Assembly (NCBI GenBank): GCA_049322335.1
Contig: JBMORL010000102.1
Coordinates: 1 to 64,000 of the forward strand
Source: JBMORL01 sp049322335
Lineage (GTDB): Bacteria > Bacteroidota > Bacteroidia > Flavobacteriales_D > UBA2798
Direction: 5' to 3'
DNA length: 64,000 nucleotides
Both the position numbers and the translations under genes were made by a program. Position 1 is the stretch's first letter. Each line of letters opens with the position of its first letter. Positions 17,840-24,380 of this stretch are shown piece by piece. Under the pieces are notes generated by a model. That model was not told the DNA's origin. It searched no databases and was given only the letters and a program-made list of their open reading frames with translations.

Positions 17840-19420
17840 TTATTGTGCGTATTTGGCTGAAAGTTCTTTTGCCACGCTTTCCAGCACACCGGTAATTTCG
17901 TCTGAAAGTTTTCCGGCACGAAGATCATCCAAAACATTTCTGTGTTTGGCATCTAAAAACGCAAGGTATTCTTCTTCGAAAGCTTTCATCTTATTTACAG
18001 GAACATTTAAAAGAATTCCTCTTGTTCCGCAATAGATAATAGCGGTTTGTTTTTCTACCGAAAGAGGAGAGTTTTCTCTTTGCTTGAGAATTTCCACGTT
18101 GCGTTTTCCTTTTTCAAGTACAGCTTTTGTTGCAGCGTCAAGATCAGAACCGAATTTTGCAAAAGCTTCGAGCTCGCGGTATTGTGCCTGGTCGAGTTTT
18201 AATGTACCGGCTACTTTTTTCATGGATTTGATCTGTGCCGATCCACCTACGCGTGATACGGAAATACCCACGTTGATAGCGGGACGAACACCCGAGTTGA
18301 AAAGATTCGACTCAAGGAAGATCTGTCCGTCTGTAATGGATATAACGTTGGTGGGGATATACGCAGAAACGTCACCCGCCTGTGTTTCGATAATGGGAAG
18401 AGCGGTTAATGATCCGCCACCTTTTACTTTTCCTTTCAGGGAAGGAGGGAGGTCGTTCATTTGTGCAGCGATCTCATCAGAAGCAATCACTTTTGCAGCG
18501 CGCTCAAGTAAACGTGAGTGGAGATAGAAAACGTCACCGGGATAAGCTTCACGTCCGGGAGGCCTTCTTAACAGAAGAGAAACCTCGCGGTAAGCAACGG
18601 CTTGTTTGGAAAGATCATCATAAATAATCAAAGCAGGACGTCCCGTATCACGGAAATATTCACCGATGGCAGCACCTGCAAACGGGGCGTAGAATTGCAT
18701 GGGAGCAGGATCGGATGCGTTGGCAACTACCACTACAGTATAAGCCATTGCTCCCGCTTCTTCGAGTTTTTTAACGATTCCTGCAACGGTAGAACCTTTT
18801 TGTCCTATAGCTACATAAATACAATAAACAGGTTTGCCCTGGTCGTAAAATTCTTTTTGGTTAATGATGGCATCAATGGCAACCGTTGTTTTTCCGGTTT
18901 GGCGGTCACCGATAATTAACTCACGTTGCCCGCGGCCAATGGGAATCATGGCATCGATGGCTTTGATTCCGGTTTGTAATGGTTCAGTTACCGGCTGACG
19001 GAAAATTACTCCGGGTGCTTTTCTTTCGAGCGGCATTTCGAATAATTCTCCTGTGATGTTTCCTTTTCCGTCAATAGGTTCTCCGGCAGTATTCACTACG
19101 CGGCCCACCATTCCTTCTCCTACTTTCAGAGAAGCGATCAAACCTGTACGTTTTACAGTAGCACCTTCTTTAATTTCTCCCGAAGGGCCCATCAATACGG
19201 CACCTACGTTATCTTCTTCGAGGTTCAAAACGATTCCGCGCAATCCGTTTTCAAACTCAATCAGCTCTCCCGATTGAACATTATTTAATCCGTAGATGCG
19301 TGCGATTCCGTCACCTACCTGCAGCACGGTTCCTACTTCTTCCAGTTCGGAAGCGGATTTGAATCCTGCCAGTTGTTCTCTTAAGATGGCAGATACTTCT
19401 GCCGGTTTAATTTCAGCCAT
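17840..19420 (-). CDS. atpA: F1F0 ATP synthase alpha subunit
   Basis: Non-catalytic nucleotide-binding subunit of the F1 hexamer. It has 526 residues. The Walker A segment RELIIGDRQTGKT lies near residue 170, and the PAINVGISVSRVGGSAQ signature near residue 370. N-terminal beta-barrel residues and the C-terminal helical domain are complete. It starts four bases after atpH stops, so the genes are tightly coupled. Identification is secure. Confidence 0.98.
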   Translation of the reverse strand: MAEIKPAEVSAILREQLAGFKSASELEEVGTVLQVGDGIARIYGLNNVQSGELIEFENGLRGIVLNLEEDNVGAVLMGPSGEIKEGATVKRTGLIASLKVGEGMVGRVVNTAGEPIDGKGNITGELFEMPLERKAPGVIFRQPVTEPLQTGIKAIDAMIPIGRGQRELIIGDRQTGKTTVAIDAIINQKEFYDQGKPVYCIYVAIGQKGSTVAGIVKKLEEAGAMAYTVVVVANASDPAPMQFYAPFAGAAIGEYFRDTGRPALIIYDDLSKQAVAYREVSLLLRRPPGREAYPGDVFYLHSRLLERAAKVIASDEIAAQMNDLPPSLKGKVKGGGSLTALPIIETQAGDVSAYIPTNVISITDGQIFLESNLFNSGVRPAINVGISVSRVGGSAQIKSMKKVAGTLKLDQAQYRELEAFAKFGSDLDAATKAVLEKGKRNVEILKQRENSPLSVEKQTAIIYCGTRGILLNVPVNKMKAFEEEYLAFLDAKHRNVLDDLRAGKLSDEITGVLESVAKELSAKYAQ

Positions 19421-19424
19421 GGTT

Positions 19425-19982
19425 CTAAATTTGGTCTATGTAAGCATTTTTCGAAAAATCTTTTCTCAGATCGTTTATTTTGCGCAGCACCGAGCCATCA
19501 TATTGACGGTTGTTGATGCGCACTACAATTCCACCGATAAGGTCTTTGTTCACTTTCTCCACAATTTCCACTTCACGGTTTTCCTGTTTGCTGATGAGGT
19601 CAGCGAGTTTTTTACGCAGCGTATCATCAATTTTATAAGCGGTAATGATCTCGGCAGTCGCGATATTTTTATAATTCTTGTATTGCATCACAAAGCTGCC
19701 GGCAATTTCATTCAATAAGCTTTCTCTGCGGTGATTGGCAATGATGGTGATGAAAGAGGAAGTAAGCTTGGTGAGTTTGCCGGAAAATATTTTGTCGATG
19801 ATCTTTATTTTAGTGTCGGCCTTGATGACGGGACTTTTGAGCAGGAGCACGAAGTCGCGGTTGCTTTGGCATACTTCTTCGATAAGGCGCATATCGTTAT
19901 AGGCGGCATCGGCTGATTTTTGTTCGATGGCTAAGCTCAGCAGCGATTTTGCATAACGGGAAGAAACGCGTACACCTTTCAT
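19425..19982 (-). CDS. atpH: F1F0 ATP synthase delta subunit
   Basis: Peripheral stalk subunit (OSCP homologue) linking F1 to subunit b. The 185-residue product has the family pattern: an N-terminal six-helix domain starting SSRYAKSLLSLA, and the C-terminal segment IVEKVNKDLIGGIVVRINNRQYDGSV with the conserved GG. It starts two bases after the atpF stop. Sequence of this subunit varies widely, so position in the operon adds weight. Confidence 0.95.
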   Translation of the reverse strand: MKGVRVSSRYAKSLLSLAIEQKSADAAYNDMRLIEEVCQSNRDFVLLLKSPVIKADTKIKIIDKIFSGKLTKLTSSFITIIANHRRESLLNEIAGSFVMQYKNYKNIATAEIITAYKIDDTLRKKLADLISKQENREVEIVEKVNKDLIGGIVVRINNRQYDGSVLRKINDLRKDFSKNAYIDQI

Positions 19983-19984
19983 GT

Positions 19985-20479
19985 TCAGTTCATATTGATT
20001 TCGTTCACTAATCCGTCAACGAGTTGTTTTTGTTTCTCGTCTTTTGATAATTCGTTGCGGAGAATTTTCTCGGCAATATCTATAGAAAGGGTAGCCACCT
20101 GGTTTTTGAGTTCGGTGATAGCCGCCATTTTTTCGTTTTTAATTTGCTCACGGGCAGCAGCGAGAATACGATCGGCTTCTTTTTTTGCATTTCCTTTCGC
20201 TTCAGCGATGAGGGCTTCTTTTGTGTCACGCGCTTCTTTCAGCAACTGATCTCTTTCTGCACGTGCAGTTTTCAGAAGATCTTCATTGGCAGCTTTTAGT
20301 TGCGCCATTTCGATTTTTGTACGCTCGGCTGTTTTGATGGCATCATCAATGCTCTTCTCGCGTTCTTTGATGGATTCAAGAATAGGTTTCCATGCAAATT
20401 TTTTGAGCAGCACCAACACAATTAAAAATGCGAGCGTTGTCCAAACTACTAAGCCAAGCGAAGGTGTAACTAATCCCAT
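19985..20479 (-). CDS. atpF: F1F0 ATP synthase subunit b
   Basis: Membrane-anchored peripheral stalk subunit of 164 residues. One hydrophobic helix near residues 7-25 (PSLGLVVWTTLAFLIVLVLL) is followed by a long charged helix with many Lys, Glu and Ala, as expected of the dimeric stalk. It lies between atpE and atpH in the usual order. About 75 bases separate it from atpE. Confidence 0.95.
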   Translation of the reverse strand: MGLVTPSLGLVVWTTLAFLIVLVLLKKFAWKPILESIKEREKSIDDAIKTAERTKIEMAQLKAANEDLLKTARAERDQLLKEARDTKEALIAEAKGNAKKEADRILAAAREQIKNEKMAAITELKNQVATLSIDIAEKILRNELSKDEKQKQLVDGLVNEINMN

Positions 20480-20554
20480 AATTTATTTTTTTCGTTTCGT
20501 TTTTTCAAGTAAAAAAAACAGTTCCGGCCAACCGCAGGAACTGTTTTTGTTTTT

Positions 20555-20797
20555 TTAAGCCAGGGCAACAAGAAGACAAACCACGATAGCGAAGAACACG
20601 GCTCCTTCAACAAGAGCAGCGGCAACGATCATGTTTGAACGCAGGTCGCCTTTCAATTCAGGTTGACGGGCCATTGATTCAAGTGCAGAACCACCAATTT
20701 TTCCGATACCGATTCCGGCACCGATAGCGGCAACACCAGCACCAAGAGCGGCAATTCCTGCATCTCCACCGGCTAATAATACGCTTAACAGACTCAT
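20555..20797 (-). CDS. atpE: F1F0 ATP synthase subunit c
   Basis: Ring-forming proteolipid of 80 residues with two membrane helices. Helix 1 has the glycine run GAGVAAIGAGIGIG, the loop has RQPE, and helix 2 contains the ion-binding Glu in ALVEGAVFF near residue 64. The Gln in helix 1 and the Ser or Thr after the Glu that mark sodium-binding rings are absent, so proton coupling is likely (inference from family knowledge). Confidence 0.96.
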   Translation of the reverse strand: MSLLSVLLAGGDAGIAALGAGVAAIGAGIGIGKIGGSALESMARQPELKGDLRSNMIVAAALVEGAVFFAIVVCLLVALA

Positions 20798-20829
20798 TTT
20801 ACTTTTTATTTAAGGTTAAACAATCCCAA

Positions 20830-21936
20830 TTAATGATGCGCTTCTTCTGTTGCTCCTCCGAAATACAGAGCAGCAAGAAGGGTAAACACATAGGCTTGTA
20901 AAAATGCCACAAGCAACTCAAGGCAATTCATAAAAATGGCAAAAGCAGTAGATACAATGGAAACACCGAACCCACCGGCTGCACCGTATTTATCATTAAA
21001 AATAAAGATCAGCCCAACGAAAGCTAAAATGATAATGTGTCCCGCTGTTACGTTGGCAAAAAGACGAAGCATCAATACAAATGGTTTGGAAAACACACCG
21101 AGGATTTCGATGGGAATCATGATCGGCAATAACCAGAGAGGAACTCCGGGAGGCGCCACAATGTGCATCCAGTAATTTTTATTGGCATTGATGGTAGTGA
21201 TGATAAAAGTGATGAGCGCGAGAACAAGTGTCACCGCAATATTTCCGGTTACATTTATTCCGCCTAAAAAGGGAATCAGCCCCAAAAGATTATTGAAGAG
21301 AATGAAGAAAAATAAAGTAAGCAGGAAAGGCATAAATCTTTCGTAGTGGTGCCCGATGGAAGGCTTTGCTACTTCATCGCGAAGGAAAATAATAAGCGGC
21401 TCGAAAAACGATTGAGCTCCGCTGGGCGCGCCATTGTTGTTGGCTTTGTAAGCTTTGGCAATTTTTGAGAAGAGCCAGAACATCAGGATAACGATAACCA
21501 GCAAACCAGTTACGTTTTTGGTAATAGAAATATCGGTTACCGCTTCTGCGTTGTGAGGATGTCCGTGTTCATCTAACTCAAGTTCGCTGCCGTTAAGCTT
21601 ATAAATTTTTTCGTGGAGAAGAACATATCCTTCATGTTCGTAATAGGTTTCTTCTTCGGGAGAATTTTTGAGATCTGCTTTTTTTGGATTGTGGTAGAAT
21701 GAACCCGAGGAGAACACTTTTATTCCCCCATCAATAATGATGACGGGAAGAGGAATGGCAAAATCACCGGCAATATGAATTTCGTGGGCATCCTGAACGT
21801 GATGGAGAATGGTTTTTCCCGCATCAAATTTTCCTTCTTCAGAACTGGCTGAAACGCCCGAAAAAGGGGCAAAAATGGCAAACAGTAAAATGGCTGAAAC
21901 CCTTACGAATCGTTGAAAAGCAGCGGTTTGAATCAT
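20830..21936 (-). CDS. atpB: F1F0 ATP synthase subunit a
   Basis: Proton channel subunit of F0, 368 residues. The conserved essential Arg is in VLMLRLFANVTAGH, and the last helices end near FTLLAALYFGGATEEAHH. The N-terminus carries a signal peptide and a periplasmic extension of roughly 120 residues, a form I associate with Bacteroidota. The ATG at 21936 is preferred: the upstream in-frame TTG overlaps the -7 promoter box and would put 20 odd residues before the signal peptide. Confidence 0.95.
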   Translation of the reverse strand: MIQTAAFQRFVRVSAILLFAIFAPFSGVSASSEEGKFDAGKTILHHVQDAHEIHIAGDFAIPLPVIIIDGGIKVFSSGSFYHNPKKADLKNSPEEETYYEHEGYVLLHEKIYKLNGSELELDEHGHPHNAEAVTDISITKNVTGLLVIVILMFWLFSKIAKAYKANNNGAPSGAQSFFEPLIIFLRDEVAKPSIGHHYERFMPFLLTLFFFILFNNLLGLIPFLGGINVTGNIAVTLVLALITFIITTINANKNYWMHIVAPPGVPLWLLPIMIPIEILGVFSKPFVLMLRLFANVTAGHIIILAFVGLIFIFNDKYGAAGGFGVSIVSTAFAIFMNCLELLVAFLQAYVFTLLAALYFGGATEEAHH

Positions 21937-21993
21937 CAGAAAATGGCCTTGGTTTTTTAATTCAGCGGCAAAAGTAGTGTTTATTGGGAAATA

Positions 21994-22024
21994 CAAAAAT
22001 AATTAGGGTCATTTTTTACCCCAA
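21994..22024 (-). promoter_or_regulatory. Internal promoter before atpB
   Basis: The minus strand has TTG (22022-22024), a 20-base spacer, and TATTTTTG (21994-22001), a full match to TAnnTTTG. It would allow atpB-G to be transcribed apart from the upstream bactofilin, atpZ and membrane-protein genes. Confidence 0.55.
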
Positions 22025-22050
22025 TTCTACGAACCAGAGAATGTGGCCGA

Positions 22051-22443
22051 TTAATGCTGTTTACCAGAAGGTTGGGGAGATTTTACCAATTGCAGCAAAA
22101 AATAAATATCAACAATAAAAAACAGGAAATACTGAAGAGCAAAAATAAGCACCGGTTTAACAGGATTTTTGGTTACTATAATCGTTATCACAATAATAAT
22201 CATAGCCAGGAAAATGCGGACAAAAGAAGAGAGCATAAAAGCGTTCACGAATTTCCGGGAGTCTTTATTCACCTGCCCGGAAAGTAAAAGATGATGGGCA
22301 ATGGCAGTTACCGGGAAATAGGCAAAACTGATGTATACAAAAACCGGGATTTTTTCTTCCGAAATCATTGGCCAGGAAAAAATAACCGCTGCAATACAAA
22401 AAGCAGCAAGTAAAAGGTTAGTGAGAACAAATTTTTGATTCAT
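22051..22443 (-). CDS. Small membrane protein of the atp operon (AtpI-like position)
   Basis: Product of 130 residues with four predicted hydrophobic helices. I cannot assign it by motif. A hypothetical membrane protein in this place, between AtpZ and subunit a, is common in Bacteroidota and may play the AtpI-type role in c-ring assembly or magnesium handling; that is inference from position. Its ATG overlaps the TGA of atpZ by one base (TGATG), so translation is coupled. A longer frame upstream, which would overlap atpZ, was not used. Confidence 0.7.
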   Translation of the reverse strand: MNQKFVLTNLLLAAFCIAAVIFSWPMISEEKIPVFVYISFAYFPVTAIAHHLLLSGQVNKDSRKFVNAFMLSSFVRIFLAMIIIVITIIVTKNPVKPVLIFALQYFLFFIVDIYFLLQLVKSPQPSGKQH

Positions 22444-22655
22444 CAGTTGCGTGTGGTTACAATCACAATATACATGGCCAAAGCTACGGAAGCCAGTGAA
22501 AGTACCAATGTGAAAACAGGAAAACCGGGTTGCAGCCATTGGTCGAGGCGATAACCTCCATAGGCTCCGCCCGTAATGACGGCCGCCATTTTAAAGCTCA
22601 TCGAAGTGTACTTATAGAAACTGTTATCAGGCTGTTTTTTCGGAGAGGAGGACAT
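22443..22655 (-). CDS. AtpZ/AtpI family protein
   Basis: Small membrane protein of 70 residues with two hydrophobic helices (about 20-38 and 45-65). The first has the GGAYGGYRLDQWL segment typical of AtpZ. Members are encoded ahead of F0 genes and assist assembly of the c ring. It overlaps the end of the bactofilin gene by 29 bases and the next start codon by one base. Confidence 0.85.
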   Translation of the reverse strand: MSSSPKKQPDNSFYKYTSMSFKMAAVITGGAYGGYRLDQWLQPGFPVFTLVLSLASVALAMYIVIVTTRN

Positions 22656-23079
22656 TCTCTTTCTTTTGGGTATCGGCTATTTTCATGTCTTTGATGAGTC
22701 CGCCCATGCTGCAGGTTCCCGAGAAAGAAGCGCCCGGCTCAATAGCCAGTTTATTGGCCGTGATATCACCGGTAAGTTTTGCGGTGGCTTTGAGTGACAG
22801 CAGTTGGTTGACCGATATTTTTCCTACGAATGAGCCTTCTACATCGGCATTTTCGCAAATGATTTCTCCTTCGATAGAACCGCTGGGGCCAATTACCAGT
22901 CTGCCTTTGGTATTGATGGTACCTTTAAGCCTTCCGTCAATGCGGATGTTGCTGTCGCTTTTGATGTCTCCTTCGATAGAAGTCCCTTCCACAATACGGT
23001 TTAGGCGGTCGGGAGAATTTACGTCCATTGGTTTGCTCATAGTGCTTGTATTAGTGTTATTACTCTTGCTATTGAACAT
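22627..23079 (-). CDS. Bactofilin (polymer-forming cytoskeletal protein)
   Basis: Self-assembling cytoskeletal protein of 150 residues. The core from about residue 30 to 125 is a right-handed beta-helix with short repeated turns: GTSIEGDI, NIRIDGRLKGTI, GRLVIGPSGSIEGEI, ADVEGSFVGKI, ATAKLTGDI and IEPGASFSGTCSMGG. Flexible polar tails flank it, as is usual. The gene leads the ATP synthase transcript; this linkage is common in Bacteroidota, but its functional meaning is unknown. The end overlaps atpZ by 29 bases. Confidence 0.93.
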   Translation of the reverse strand: MFNSKSNNTNTSTMSKPMDVNSPDRLNRIVEGTSIEGDIKSDSNIRIDGRLKGTINTKGRLVIGPSGSIEGEIICENADVEGSFVGKISVNQLLSLKATAKLTGDITANKLAIEPGASFSGTCSMGGLIKDMKIADTQKKENVLLSEKTA

Positions 23080-23096
23080 TTTGGTGGGTTTGCGGA

Positions 23097-23104
23097 CAAA
23101 TATA
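23097..23104 (-). promoter_or_regulatory. -7 promoter box of the bactofilin-atp operon
   Basis: The minus strand reads TATATTTG, a full TAnnTTTG match ending 17 bases before the bactofilin ATG. No good -33 TTTG was seen at the proper distance. Confidence 0.55.
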
Positions 23105-23271
23105 GTTAAATAGTTAACTGGTTGAATGGAGAATGGGGAAAAAGTAAAGGAGAGGCCCCCTTTTTTATTATTTGCAGGGGAAAGAGGGAAAGATGTTAGA
23201 GAGAAGGGAATGAAGAATGATGAGGTGAGATGCCGAAGTACGAGCGAAACGATTTTTGAGATGAGAGATTT

Positions 23272-23308
23272 GAAGTGGAATGCGGATCAGAGGATTGTTG
23301 ATTACATG
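23272..23308 (+). repeat. Dispersed intergenic repeat, copy A
   Basis: Thirty-seven bases here match positions 62419-62455 (reverse complement) at 34 of 37 bases, with the shared core ATTGTTGATTACATG. Flanks also share GGAATGAAGAAT. It lies in the 455-base gene-free stretch 23080-23534. A frame of 81 codons there has no recognisable protein features, and the purine-rich text looks like degenerate repeat material. Confidence 0.65.
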
Positions 23309-23534
23309 ATTGTTGATGTGAAATGCGAATACATGAGTTTTGAGCTTGCCACGCGTCTTGGCGTGGTTTAGAAGAGAAATGCAAAGTGATGTATTAAGAG
23401 GGAAGAAACGGGGCGAGAAATACGGAAGTATTTGTTAAATGAGTATAAAGTTTTGATTGAAATACGAATTTACATTTTACCACCTGCCAATGACTATTAA
23501 CCAAACCGCCAACTGTCGCTGCCCACTGCTGCTT

Positions 23535-24371
23535 TCATTTCCCTGTTTTCACTTTTATCTCTTCTCCCTTCAGCCATTTTTCAATAAGTTTTTCATTGGT
23601 AGAAAGAGGCGCGATGCGGTAAGATGTGCTGGCGTTGAACGCATCAGAATAAACGGCTTTTTCTATCATTACTCCTGCTGATGAAATGTAATTGGAATGA
23701 ATGAAATACAATTCTTTGTTGCGGAACAATAAAAATCCCACATGAAAATCGAGACCGGCAAAATAGAGGCCTTCGGTGTAATTTTTATTGAAAATTTCCT
23801 GTAGTTCGCGGGATGAAACGGAATAAATGTCAACGGTATCTGTCAATGCAATGCTGCAGGCTTCGTTGAAAGGATTTTGTTGCGCAAGTTTATAACGATC
23901 AACATTAAAACCAACATGTAATAAAACAGTAGAAACAAAATACCCGCAGGCAACTACTCCTGTTTTGGGTATAGCAGTGTATCCGCTAAAATCCCAGGGA
24001 GTGCCATACCAATGGGGAATGAATTTATTGAGAATAGCGTCTTCAAGAAAAGCGGCCGCTTTTACCTGAGGAGGAACAGTATCGGTAAGGTGGATCTGTG
24101 ACTCAGCGTAAAGCGACTTTCGTTTTGATAGCGCTTCATTTTTCCAGTCGGCATATTTTTTACGCGGGGAGAGAAGAATGCCGAGCGACAAAGTATCAAT
24201 GACAGTTGAATCGGTTGTTTTTATTTCTGCCGGTGCCGGCTTTTCAACAGCGCTATTTTTTTCCTCAGCCGAAACAGAACAGGAGGAAATAAATAATGAT
24301 AAAACAAAAAGGAATAAAAAAAAACCTGTAGTTGAATTTTTACCTGATTTTAAACCTTCAGCTTTTAACAT
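23535..24371 (-). CDS. Lipoprotein with papain-like (NlpC/P60-type) features
   Basis: Predicted lipoprotein of 278 residues, function unknown. A hydrophobic signal (about residues 16-29) ends in the lipobox LFISSC. A possible catalytic Cys is in VVACGYFVS, preceded by WYGTPWDFSGYT, and a later His is in ELYFIHSNY. This Cys-then-His order and spacing resemble NlpC/P60 cysteine peptidases, but I do not recognise a named family. It starts nine bases after porW stops and is probably co-transcribed with it, so a role in the envelope near the T9SS or cell-wall remodelling is conceivable. Confidence 0.6.
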   Translation of the reverse strand: MLKAEGLKSGKNSTTGFFLFLFVLSLFISSCSVSAEEKNSAVEKPAPAEIKTTDSTVIDTLSLGILLSPRKKYADWKNEALSKRKSLYAESQIHLTDTVPPQVKAAAFLEDAILNKFIPHWYGTPWDFSGYTAIPKTGVVACGYFVSTVLLHVGFNVDRYKLAQQNPFNEACSIALTDTVDIYSVSSRELQEIFNKNYTEGLYFAGLDFHVGFLLFRNKELYFIHSNYISSAGVMIEKAVYSDAFNASTSYRIAPLSTNEKLIEKWLKGEEIKVKTGK

Positions 24372-24380
24372 TCCACCTTT

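Noticed and set aside
23126..23371. 81-residue open frame in the bactofilin upstream region
   Set aside because: It lies in purine-rich repeat text shared with another intergenic region, has no family resemblance and no promoter.
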